In this document: positions 13,804 to 31,699 of the stretch, in pieces
Layout of the letters: the number at the start of each line of letters is the position of its first letter
Position numbering within the stretch: the stretch's first letter is position 1
Assembly: GCA_039096225.1 (NCBI GenBank)
Contig: JBBPEB010000014.1
Location: 756,501 to 820,500 of the forward strand
Source of the DNA: Blastocystis sp. Blastoise
Lineage: Eukaryota > Sar > Bigyra > Opalinata > Blastocystidae
Direction: 5' to 3'
Length of the DNA: 64,000 nucleotides
Notes under the pieces: model-generated
Databases searched by the model: none
Seen by the model: only the letters and a program-made list of their open reading frames with translations
What the model was told of the DNA's origin: nothing
Program-made: the position numbers and the translations under genes

Positions 13804-14113
13804 TGAATCTGTTTCTAAAATGATGTCAAACGAAAAACTAATAATGTCACAATTACAATAATATATTTTAGATCATTTAATAAAAGTATTTCAAAAGTAT
13901 AGAATGAAAAAGCAATTGATTTCCCGCTTTTCATTTTTTTTAGTTAATTTTTATTTTCTATTTTTTTTTCTTTTATTTAGATTGAGTTGAGTTTAGCTCA
14001 TGATAAGATAAAGCAAACACATATGTATCATATTAATATATATGTTTTTAATAATTACAACAAGGAGAGGAGATCACATATATTGTTTAGACAAATATTA
14101 TTTATATATATAT
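13804..14113. other. MSH4 upstream region / NRDE2 3' flank
   Basis: A 310-bp spacer between two minus-strand genes. It should contain the MSH4 promoter and the NRDE2 3' UTR. The only motif that stands out is the TTTCCCGC site listed separately. Confidence 0.6.
13920..13927. promoter_or_regulatory. E2F/DP-like site TTTCCCGC upstream of MSH4
   Basis: TTTCCCGC matches the E2F half-site core TTTSSCGC and lies about 118 bp upstream of the MSH4 ATG. GC-rich octamers are rare in these spacers. A similar site precedes TOP2. Confidence 0.4.
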
Positions 14114-17100
14114 TTATAAATCATCTCTACTGTCGATGTCATTGAAGAAAAGGATATCCTTTTCTTTTCCATAGGAGATAATTTGAGAAATTTCTTCGAA
14201 AGGTAGAATATGACGAAGGAACTTTATAGAATCTTTCCATATCATTTTTGACCATGGGCATTTGTTGATTGCACGATAAAAAACACGTTTTGCTCTTTTG
14301 TAATTGCCATTAAAATATTCAAAACAAATATATGATCTCCATAACAGAGGCGAATGAGTTGCATCTAATGACTGAAAGAGATTCTCATATAAATCTCGCA
14401 TATAATGGGGTGACAATAGATGAATATGATACTTTCTTTGTCTATAAGATAAAAGGTATATATAATAATAGATATAAGTATAGAGAGATGTAGGATCAGG
14501 TCTGGAAAGCGGTGGGAAAAGAGGAGTAGAGAGAGATCGGAGGTATAAGGACATATAAGTCGAGAGTGGCTATATATGTTGAATAGAGTAACATGTTAGA
14601 AAAAAAAAATATGAGAGAAATATATAAGAAAAATATATAGATGATAAATGATAAATTGATAAAATAATAAATGAAGAAATAAGAATAATAATAAGAACAA
14701 GAATAAGAATAATAATAATAATAATAAGAATAATAATAATAATAAGAATAAGAATAAGAATAATAAGAATAAGAATAAGAATAAGAATAAAAATAATAAG
14801 AATAAAAATAATAAGAATAAAAATAGAAAAAAATAATATATAAATACACCCATAAATATTGATTCTGAATCATGTCTAATCAATATAGCTAAAAAAATAG
14901 AATTTCCAGGAATATCTCGAATAGCTAGTTTACAGTGTTTTCTAAGTATTTCTGGCGGTAAATAATGTGGAGAAGGGAGGGCATGAGGGATATAGAATGA
15001 TGATAGAGAGGGAAGAATAGAATGACGATATATATAATATAATTTAAACAGATGAAGAGAATAAACTATAGGTGTTGCAGGCTATATATATATATATATA
15101 TATTATATGAATAAGAAGAGTGATATTAGTCTGCAAATAATAAAATACATATATATATTTATACAATAATATCATTTTCTGTTAATAGTGATAATGAGTA
15201 ATCCATTGCTTCTATGAAGGCAAATATACCTATATTTAAATATAAATAAAATATATAAATATAAATAAGATATATAAATATTAATATATAAATCTAGAGA
15301 AAAATCATACCATAAGAGAGATAAGCCAGAAGAGCATGACAATAGGAGATATATACATAGGGAACATTCACATCTACAAGGAGTATATATAGAATAAGAG
15401 AATATATATATCATACATATATCCTTATAAACATTGCCTTTAATTCGCAAAGCTTCACTCTATATATATTTAATATAATGAACAATAGAATAAATATACA
15501 TTATCATAATATATATAAATAAATATAAGTTTATATATCTATATACCTTCATTAATTCTTTATAAATCATAAGACTCTTTTGAATATCTTTATCTTCTAT
15601 GTGTATATTCGGATTATATATATATATATTATTAGTATATTGACTTAGAAGCCATTGGCATTTCTTTATATCTTCATCCATCCAACAGGTATATACTTCT
15701 TTATATATATCAAAATGAGTATATATAGTTTGAGGAGTAGTGTTATTCAGTTGAATTAAGATATAACGATAAAACAAACTGATTATATGGATCTATAATA
15801 TATATATATATAGATTAATAAATAGCATGTTATATAATGACTGAAAGAATATTTTATGTTGAAATACATTTTATCATAATATATTAATATATATATTATT
15901 AATATATACTTGTTTATTCATATCTAATCTTTGTTTCAATTTACACATTGCTGTATATATCATTTCAGCATCTTTTGTTTTACCTAAATACATACATATC
16001 TCAATATAATACTCATATATATATAGATCCTCAGGTTTATTTCTGAAGAGTTGGAGATATTTCTTCATAAGAGGGAGAATAGACGAGATATAGGAGGTAT
16101 CCATACCTATATATATATATAGGAATAATAATAATACTCATAATAAACATAATAAAAGATATAATAATAATTCGATAATAACATGATAATAAAACAGTCA
16201 GTTTACTGAATTTATAGAATTATATAATTAAATAGCAAACAACAAAAAAATAGGAATATATAAATATATAATAATAATAGAAAGATTTCATAAATACTAT
16301 TTTTTGCAAGGATAGCTTCAAAGTATATATGATAGATATATAAGGAAGAGGAGTTAGGGAATTGATTGATTCCTTCAAGAAGAAGATTTCGAGCCTATTT
16401 GAAACAAAGAATAAAATAGATATAGTAAATAATAGAATAAATTCATTGTGAAATATTTATATAAAAAAAGAATTAATAAAAGAATAAAAGAATAAAAGAA
16501 TAAAAGAATAAAAGAATAAAAGAATAAAAGAATAAAAGAATAAAAGAATAAAAGAATAAAAGAATAAAAGAATAAAAGAATAAAAGAATAAAAGAATAAA
16601 AGAATAAAAGAATAAAAGAATAAAAGAATAAAAGAATAAAAGAATAAAAGAATAAAAGAATACAAATCGTTGTTTATCTGGATTTTCGAGGATATTTTTC
16701 GATATATATATAGGTTGTTGATATAGTTCTATTGAGGGTAATAGAGGAGAAGAAGGAGATATAAATGTATAGGTATCATTATCACTTGTAGTATGAGTAA
16801 ATACATAATTATATATAGTATAAATAGAAAGAGTTGGAGTATAAATACCCATATAGGAGAGAAGAAGAAGGAATAATGTATACTGTAAGGGTTCTTGAAT
16901 AGGAATAACAAAAGATTTAAATGAATCAAAATCAATAAAATCTTCTTCTTCTTCTTCTTCTTCTTGATTATCATTTATTTCATCATCATCAGTGTATTCT
17001 TTTGAATTATCATTATTATCATTTGTAGTTGTGTCATTATTACTGCTATTATGATTAGCACTATAATTCTTATCATTACTGGCTATCATATTATTATCCT

Positions 17101-19805
17101 CATTATTATTATTATTCTCACTATTATTATTCTCATTATTATTATTCTCACTATATCTACTGCTCAAATCATTTGAAATCACTCGATTCCAATAAATTGA
17201 TTCTGAACCTTCTTCGTCGTATAACCAATTATATATATATATATAATTCATATTTAATAACATATATAAATAGAATAACTATTAACTTATATATATGTAC
17301 TTATATAATGGATCATTATCAGAGATATAATTATATTTTAATGTATTTACATCTTCAAGTTCTTTTTCAACCTATAATAATTATATTTTGATATATATTT
17401 CATTATTATAAACATATACTTGTATATCATTTAACTCTTGTAATATATTCTTATATATTGTATTTATATTCTTATTTACATCTACTGGCATAGGAATTCG
17501 ATAACTATATATATATATTAGTTAGTTAATAGATATAAGTATTTTTTAAAAATATATAGTATATACATACCCATGAACAGAACTGTATACATATTGAATT
17601 CCTTCTTCTTCTTCTTCTTTCTTTTCTTGATTCATTTCTTGATTGTCTTCTATGTCATATATAGAAGGAAGGTTTCCACGATTCTCTGTATTCTCTGGCC
17701 AAATACAAAGAGGAATATCATAATGATCTGTAATATAGTAGAGAATAAAATATTTATAAATAAATTCATAAATATACATAAATATAGATGAATACTACAT
17801 ACCATCATAGACAGAAGCAGGAAAATAAATAGAGGATAGAGATGGAATAATACTTGTATGAATAGGAGGAGAAGAAGCAGAAGATCCTCTTTTTTGTTGT
17901 TCTTCATATATATATGTATCCCAATATATATAATTATCATTCCCCATAAGTGGACATTTATATAAGTATACTTCAAACAATTGTTGTTTTACTGTATTCG
18001 ATTTTCCTAAACATACTTCAGGAATCTATATATACATATATATAATATGTATTATAATATAGAGAACCAATTATTATATAATTATAGGTATATCCTTTTA
18101 TATTTATGTATAATGATAAAAATATTTTAGAAGATAATAATATAATATAATATATATAGGAATACATGAATATTAAATTCTAATAGGGATTGTAATAACA
18201 ATAAACCTTTATACATATATCCTTTCTCTTTAAGAACAAGAGAGTACTATATATATATAGAAATAGAACAATTTATAAGTATTCTATATATATATATACA
18301 TAGTAGATAATAGAGATGATATTATGAGTATAACTATCAATAATATCTTGTGGTGAACCTTGTCTGGCTAAAGTACTATATATATATATGTAATATATAA
18401 TAATTATAATTATGTGATTAGTATAATAAATAATCGTAATATATATATACTTTCTATAATCCATTAGAGACTCAAGACATGATGTAAAGAGTGAATAAAG
18501 GACTTCGACCTATATATAGATATATATAATATAAAATATATAATATATAATATAAAATATAATGATATATAATATATACATTAAATTCTGTACAATAGGA
18601 TAATTTGAATTGTATATAATATAACCAGACATTCTATACATATAAAATAGATAAAATCAAAAAATTTGGTTTATTATTCTGAAAATAATTATTATCAATT
18701 ATATATACATAGATATGAGAATATCTTTCAGTCAGTTGCTGAAATTTTGATTCAGATAGATCATGATCAGGTATCTATATATATATTAGAAGCTTGTAAA
18801 AAAAATAAATGCTTAATAGATAAAGAATGAAGTTATAAATGAAAATAGAATATACTTTGGTTAGTAGATTACAGTACATATAAAGAAGTGTTTGATTTTC
18901 AGGAAGTTGTTCCAAACCTTTTTCCAATATATAGATACATCGGTCAATGTTATTGATCTATAATAAATATTATATATATATATATATATATACTTGTTGT
19001 TGCTTGCTATTTGTGTTTGTCGACGATATATGTTGAATTATACGTATATAGTTATTAATATCTTTTTGATTGTCACGTAATTGCTATATAAATATTTATA
19101 TATTATTGAACATGAATAGAAACAAAAAGTAATAATGGATATTTAAAATAAAAACTTATATAAAAAGAGACATATAGATATAAATACCTTTTCAAGATCA
19201 TTATAAAGGAAACTTTCTTGTTCTTCTTTATTAAGCACACTTTCGGTATAAAATTCTTTTGATAAGGGATCTGTACCCAAGGGAATAAATCTATATATAT
19301 ATAGTTTATGAGAATACATAGTAATATAAGTAATTACTATATATATATTATATACTCGATATTAGTATTATTATTTCTTCTTTTATTATTAATTCGTTGA
19401 TAATCATATGCAAAGAGTCTTGATCGTTCATTCATCTTTATATATATATATATATATAGACAGAAATAGATAAATTTATTGATATATAGTATATAGATAT
19501 ATAAAATAAATAATAGTATAATATAAATAAATACATTTTGTTGTTCAAAATAGCGGATTGATTTCATGCCTTTTTTATAATGAATAATAGCATCGGGAGT
19601 AATAAGAAATTGAGTTTGTTTATATCTAAAATATCATTATATAAACTAATAATTCTTATGATTCATATACATAGGTATTATTTGTGAATATAATGATTCT
19701 AAAATAATATTATCTTTATCACCCTGTCGATCATAACAAAACTGATCTTTCTCTATATATAGCAAGGAGGTAATGAATAGATAAATTGTAATAAAAAATA
19801 AATAA

Positions 19806-19897
<92 letters not shown>

Positions 19898-20640
19898 AAA
19901 ATAAAATAAAATAAAATAAAATAAAAAATATCTACCAAAAGTGGGGTTTTCAGTTGATTGTTCTTCAGATGGAGAAAGATTATTATTTGATGAAGATACT
20001 TTGATATTAGAAGAAGATGATCTATGATGATGATGATGATGAGAATGATGATGAGAAGAAGAATGATGAAATAATAATGAGGATGAAATATCCATAGAAG
20101 GATTTGCTTCTTCCGATTTATTTGAAGACGCTCCTTTTTCAGATAAAGCTGTATTTGTATTTGAATCATCTCTTTAGAAATATTTTATAGAAAATAAAAA
20201 AAAAATCATATTAATAATTTATAGAAATATATTTACGATGATAACTCAACTTCATCAAAATAATCAAGAGCGTGAACACGTGTTCTCCTATTAAAAAGCA
20301 TTAAACATAATTAAAATAACATATACTTTGTAGCCATAACAGGATCATCATTTGAATGAGTATTCTTTTGAGAAAGACTCTGTTGATCATCTGTTTTCTT
20401 CTCTAAACTTGGTCTAAATTTTATAATATTATCATTTTTTATTTTTTAAATCATACGTTTCTACATTTGACTTCAATGGATCTGATGAGAATGATAGAGA
20501 CGCAAATGATGAGAATCGATTGCTCTCAGAAAACGGATTTTTTGACTATATCGTATTTCTTAAGATATCTAAAAAATAATACATACTTTATGATCATCAG
20601 AATCCGATGGTTTGACACCACCAAACAACATTTGTGACAT
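14114..20640 (-). CDS. NRDE2: NRDE2 family nuclear RNA-regulatory protein
   Basis: NRDE2 is a nuclear HAT/TPR-repeat protein that works with the exosome adaptor MTR4 and in nuclear RNAi in some lineages. The ATG at 20640 begins 'MSQMLFGGVKPSDSDDHK'. The N-terminal third is Ser/His/Asn-rich and disordered, including a CAT-encoded His run near 20030-20060. The NRDE2 signature follows: 'YDRQGDKDNIILESLYSQ', 'KMNERSRLFAYDYQR' and 'RFIPLGTDPLSKEFYTES'. The rest is helical HAT-type repeats, for example 'RFARNLLLEGINQFPNSS' across a repeat-filled intron. The C-terminus 'LLWRSYICFEYFNGNYKRAK' then 'VFYRAINKCPWSKMIWKD' matches the family end closely. Stop TAA at 14116-14114. The gene has many introns. 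The family call is firm; exon limits in the middle are approximate. Confidence 0.87.
16474..16662. repeat. 8-bp tandem repeat (AATAAAAG)n in an NRDE2 intron
   Basis: About 23 near-perfect copies of an 8-bp unit occupy most of one intron. The donor follows 'NPDKQRF' and the acceptor precedes 'ARNLLLEGINQ'. Reading the array as protein gives a Tyr/Ser/Phe/Ile/Leu pattern, which is spurious. Confidence 0.92.
19806..19926. repeat. (AAAT)n followed by (AAAAT)n in an NRDE2 intron
   Basis: A tetranucleotide array of roughly 22 copies changes to a short pentanucleotide array. It lies just downstream, on the minus strand, of the exon coding for the His/Ser-rich segment ending 'STENPTFG'. Confidence 0.9.
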
Positions 20641-21161
20641 ATTTGCGAGTTTTAGTTGGAAATATTGTATATATAACTTTTCTTATTATTTATCTTCTAG
20701 ATATAAAAATCAAAAAAGACTTTTCTCACTTATATAAAACAGTTTTATTCTCATGTTTTGTTTAAATTATATGTGACAGGATATATGTGAAACCAACTTT
20801 TAAAAATTTTGATTAAGAAACTCTATATTATTAAAGGTTGATGGTATGATTGTGTTCATCACTCTTATTCTTCAAATATTTTATATTGTTGGAAATATGG
20901 TAAACAGCTCCTCTGTATTATGACAAAAACATATATTAAATAAAAACGTTTCATTACAATTTGTCTTTTTACAATAGTCTTTTTACATGTTCTAAATTTT
21001 ATGAATTCTGATATTCATACTATATTCTTCATGACTCAAAACACTTTTAATCAAATAAAAAAGAAAATGAGGAGTATAAGCTTAGACTTTCAATATATGA
21101 AACTTCTAATCATTATTGACTTCTGGCTTCTCAAGAGGAATTCTAAGTCCAATTTTCGGAT
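20641..21161. other. Spacer between NRDE2 start and U3 candidate
   Basis: This probably holds the NRDE2 promoter on its left and the U3 promoter on its right. The 74-codon plus-strand frame at 21001-21225 runs into the U3 sequence and is not called. Nothing else was recognised. Confidence 0.5.
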
Positions 21162-21365
21162 AAGACTGTACTCATACAGGATCATTTCTATAGTGTACTC
21201 TCTTTTCTATTTTCTTACAAAATAGACATACATTCTAACTTTGATGATTCGTAATAGTTTCTGAGCTTAAATTGGGAGGCTAGTATATCTTTTGCTTCGG
21301 CATTCCGATATACATCGAAGAACGTCGGTAGACAATTCCATTCCAGTCTACTTGAAGCACAGAAA
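21162..21365 (+). ncRNA. U3 small nucleolar RNA (candidate)
   Basis: U3 guides early pre-rRNA cleavage by pairing with the 5' ETS and 18S rRNA. The stretch AAGACTGTACTC, then GGATCATTTCTATAGT at about 21179-21194, reproduces the 5' GAC/A' region and box A of U3. The box A 16-mer is identical to the animal consensus as I know it. It is followed by a perfect 7-bp hairpin (CTATTTT...AAAATAG, about 21210-21228), a box-C'-like TTGATGATTCGTAA, a CTGAGC element resembling box B or D, and hairpins GTATATC...GATATAC and GTAGAC...GTCTAC. This region is clearly less AT-rich than the spacer around it. The 5' end is well placed. The 3' end is uncertain because I could not pick a convincing terminal box D. 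Confidence 0.78.
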
Positions 21366-21875
21366 CATTATGAAAAGTTATTCTTTTATTAATCTAAATT
21401 TTTTGTTGTAAGTATATGTGATTAGAAGTTGTTATTTAAAATTGTTTTGATGTTTAAAGTTATTGTTTCTTAGTGATAGATACTTTAATTCAAATGAATA
21501 TAACAGTTATAAATGAAGTGTGAGCTATTTAATATAAGCAAATGATAATTTATAGTGATTTATCATTTGAATTTTCCAAAATGATATTAAACATGCTCTT
21601 TACGAGTATCGTATGCATTCACAAGTTATTGTGATATAGAATTTGAGAGTAAAAAAGTTAGTTTTATGAATATGGGTAAATAAAATTGAGATTTTTTATG
21701 ATTAAATAGTTGATTTGTCCAATTTAATATATGATATCTAGATAAGCAAGGTCAATAACTCTAAACAAGCACAAATTATGAAAGAAGAAACAATAATAGA
21801 GTAATGAAAAGAACAAAAATAAAATGAATGTTAATATAATAAAAAAGGAACATAAATAATTTGGAAATACAATGA
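21366..21875. other. Spacer downstream of U3 and of USE1
   Basis: AT-rich with no open frame of note and no recognised element. It lies downstream of both U3 (plus) and USE1 (minus). Confidence 0.55.
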
Positions 21876-23118
21876 TTACTTCTTAAAACGAGTCATGAAT
21901 ATAACAGAGACAACAGTGAATACAAATAGAAAAAGTGATAGGAAGATCATAACAATTGTAGCACATGTATTTGTGCAAGTAGCATGTGTTACTTTTTTGA
22001 TCTTTTTTGTTTCAAGCTGAGTTGCTGATATATCTATAGTAAATTAGAATTTAATTCAGAAGAAAAATAGCTTGTATATAGAGCAAATATCAAAATTTTA
22101 GTATAAAAATAGTATATAAATAGATTCTTATATATATATTTTAAATATATTGTTTTCAGTGAGTTTTGAAGTTTCATCCAAGAGTTTATTTCCATCCGAT
22201 AATTCTTTGTTAATAACATCTATATAAATGATAATATATAATATAATATTTATTTTTATAAATATATTTAAACAATAAAAAATAGTATTGTTTATAAGTA
22301 ATACAAGACTTTTCTTTTAATAAAGTTGTCATTTCTAATAAATCTGTTTTGATCTTTTCTTGATTATGGTATTCATTAAGTAAAACATCATCTCTTTATA
22401 TATATAGAAGAATATAAACAATTATAAATATCATACTAAGTATTATAATAATAATAAAAAAATAATTATATATACTTTTCTTTTAATTTATCATTTTCAA
22501 TCACTTTATTTCCTCTATATATACATTTATTATAATTATTAATATATCAGGATTATAGATAAAGACTATATGTAGATATATATATCTATATATAAATACA
22601 ATAATTGGTCTTTATCACTTGGAGATTCTTCACTATAGAATATATATATATATAAATATATTTTATTAGCAAAATATAGTACTGTTCATTCATTTGTAAA
22701 CTTTCTTCTATTTCTTTTGCTTCCTTTAAATATATATAAATATAATTAATATATTCAACTCTAAAAAAAATACCTCTTTTTGTTTTTCTTCTTCTTGTTT
22801 TTGTTTTTCCTCTTCTTCTTTTTGCTTTATTATTTGCTCACGTGCATTTTCTTCATGTTCTTGAAGTGTTTTCTTCAGCGCATCCATATTCTTTTGTAAT
22901 TCATCCACATCAATATCAATCATTTGTGTCGGATCCTCTTTACATATCTGCTTTATTTCTTCTAAATTATCTTCTTCTTCCTTTATAAAGGTTTTCAATT
23001 TATTGTATCGTACAGACTTTGTATTGATGTCATCATCAGGAAGAATATCAATATGATTCATGCATCTAGAATAGAATCTTTGAAAGTTCGTGACGAGCAT
23101 CGACAGATCTGTTTCCAT
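21876..23118 (-). CDS. USE1: USE1-like ER Qc-SNARE
   Basis: USE1 is a tail-anchored SNARE needed for retrograde Golgi-to-ER transport with Sec20, Sec22 and syntaxin-18/Ufe1. The ATG at 23118 gives 'METDLSMLVTNFQRFYSRCM', resembling the USE1 N-terminus. A Lys/Glu-rich coiled coil follows ('EEEEKQKQEEEKQKEV'). After short exons comes a SNARE-like helix: 'DDVLLNEYHNQEKIKTDLLE', 'VINKELSDGNKLLDETSKL', 'DISATQLETKKIKKV'. The gene ends with a single C-terminal membrane anchor 'IVMIFLSLFLFVFTVVSVIF' and 'MTRFKK', TAA at 21878-21876. Length (roughly 290 residues) and layout fit USE1. Sec20 is the main alternative, but the N-terminal match and anchor position favour USE1. It shares a 151-bp divergent upstream region with CTU2. 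Confidence 0.75.
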
Positions 23119-23269
23119 ATTACTAATCTAGAACATTTTTTGAGTCATGAATAAAGCATATTCATAAATAAATACGAAAAATTCTTGATATAAAAGTATA
23201 AAAAAAGTTTTGTTTCGTTTTTATTTGTTTTTTCTTGTAATATCATAATTTTTTGTTTAAATTTTGAAT
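23119..23269. promoter_or_regulatory. Compact divergent promoter region of USE1 and CTU2
   Basis: Only 151 bp separate the two ATG codons, which face away from each other. The interval must hold both 5' UTRs and promoters. It is T-rich with no recognised motif. Confidence 0.55.
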
Positions 23270-24970
23270 ATGCCTCTCTGTTATAAGTGTAGAGTATGGT
23301 TGAATTATTTAGGGTATTTTACAAGCTTCTATAGACAGCTCCTGCAACCATTACAAATCGAAGTGGTGCTTGTTGTTTTGATTGTTTATTGTCCTTAGTT
23401 CTACGACAGACAAAGAATACATTCTCAGGATTTCGAGTTCCTAAAAACTCTACAATTCTCATTCCTTTCTCTGGAGGCAAATGTTCTACGTATTTCTTTT
23501 TAAATTATATTTATATTTGTTCTATAAAACTTAATTGAATAATTAATATAGTCTACTTGTTCATATGCTGACTTTATGTGTTAATGGAACAGGAAGATCG
23601 AGAATGCCTTATCAGGTAAGTTCTGAATCATTTTTTTTTATGATTATTCTTATAAAATTATTCTTTTATAAATTCAATTCAATCTTTTATATATCTAGTT
23701 AGCTGGTGTATATGTAGATACTTCAGTATTATTTCCTGAAGATCCAAACGATTCTTTATATTATGTGTCCTTATTATCTGAAGAATTAAAATTCAAATAT
23801 GATGTTATATCTTTAGAATCATGTACTTTCTTTAAGAATGATAAGAATTATTGTAAACAATTCTTTGATAATATAAAGTATATAGAGGGTATTTGTATTA
23901 TTATTATTATTATTATTGTTATTGTGATATAATTTATTATTATATTAATATAATATATTTTTATAGAAATATAGATAATAAAATAGATTTATTACAAATC
24001 TTCATTCAACAATGTATTCTAGAATATGCTCAATCTCATAGTATATATATTATTATTATTATTCTTTCTATTATATTTGTTATAATTATTCTTATTATTA
24101 ATATATATACTAATCATTTAATAGATTATTTATATGTTGCTTTCTCAAATACGTTGAATGATATTTCTGTTGAGATTTTGGCGCGTACGGTTAGCGGTAA
24201 AGGATATTCTATTCCTTATTATGTTTCTCCTTCCTCTCCTATTCTTACTACCTATGGGGTTCACATCATCTATCCTTTCTCTGCTGTTACTACGAAGGAA
24301 ATAGCCTGTTACTGCTATTATAAGCATATACAATATTCATCACAACATTATTATAACTTACAACGAACAAAAAATAACTCTATCAACTTCATTTCTACTA
24401 GTATGTGAATAAGATAGTATACTATTATATCAATCTTTATTCTCTATTTTTATATTTATTATATAAAAATATTATTCCTGTTTTCTTTTTATGATATATA
24501 TTATTCAATATTTCTTTTTATTATATAAAATAGTATTCTCTGTTTTTCATTTTATTATATACAAATTATTCAATATTTCATTTTATTATATAAATATCAT
24601 TCAATATATTTTCCTTCTCTTTTCCTTCTATTTATAATATGTATTTAGATTTAATTAGTTCTCTTCAAGATCATTCTAGAACAACAATTCATACACTCTC
24701 TGAAATACCTCATAAATTAGCAAATACAGAAATGAATCAAGATCAAATATGTGCCTTATGCCATGAGTAACTGTCTATAAATATATTAATATACATACAT
24801 ATATCATTCATATTATTTCTTATAAATATATAAATAGATATGGTCAAAAATTGAATGAAAAAGATTTATATTATGAAGCTAAAAAGGAAATAAATCATCA
24901 ATATTTATGTCCACATTGTTTATCTATGTGTGAAAAAGAACAATTATTGAATTTATTCCCACTCGCCTAA
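23270..24970 (+). CDS. CTU2: Cytoplasmic tRNA 2-thiolation protein 2
   Basis: CTU2/NCS2 partners CTU1/NCS6 to thiolate the wobble uridine of some tRNAs. Exon 1 is very short: ATG at 23270, 'MPLCYKCR'. A 41-nt intron leads in frame to 'TAPATITNRSGACCFDCLL', giving the N-terminal Cys pairs (CxxC...CxxC). Then come 'FSGFRVPKN' and the PP-loop-like 'ILIPFSGGKCST', which is split by an intron, then 'LAGVYVDTSVLFPEDP'. Further on are 'FSNTLNDISVEILARTVSGK' and 'GYSIPYYVS', then 'YPFSAVTTKEIACYCYYKHI', matching the conserved core. The C-terminus has paired cysteines ('ICALCHE', 'YLCPHCLSMC') and ends 'LLNLFPLA' TAA at 24968-24970. The order of Cys-rich N-terminus, PP-loop and Cys-rich tail fits CTU2 and not the catalytic CTU1. 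Confidence 0.85.
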
Positions 24971-25390
24971 ATACTGTTATTTCTATGTATTGTTTAACCT
25001 AAAAAATCTAATTATTAAAGTATAGTTGATTTTTTTTTATTCACAATAAGTCTATCATCATCTTATAAACATGAAAATCTTGAATTTATATCCTTTATTC
25101 GATTAAAATATATATAGTTTTCAAATTGGTTTTATTTTTCAAAGTCATGTGTTTAAAGTAATGTAAGCTCTATATAATACAGTGATGCAACTATTACATA
25201 AATAAAAACAAATATTTAGAAATAATATGACAAGAATCACATATTTTAAAGATAAAGAGAAAACGAAGTTTTTTAGATTTGTTCACTCTTTCTTCTTCAA
25301 TAAAGCATGATTTTATTTTTACAATATTTTCATTCTATTCAACAAATTGTAAAGAGTGATCCTCACTGATTAATCATTTATTTATAAGCG
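24971..25390. other. Intergenic spacer between CTU2 and DENND4
   Basis: A 420-bp spacer between two plus-strand genes. No open frame, RNA motif or repeat of note was seen. Confidence 0.6.

Positions 25391-31699
<6,309 letters not shown>

Noticed and set aside
16375-16665. Repeated FFYSFILL-type peptide frame
   Set aside because: Translation of the 8-bp intronic satellite in NRDE2.
19646-20169. Frames with (LFIY)n repeats
   Set aside because: The repeated part is an intronic AAAT array; only the Ser/His-rich portion belongs to an NRDE2 exon.
21001-21225. 74-codon plus-strand ORF
   Set aside because: Its second half is the U3 5' domain, including box A; no protein family signature.
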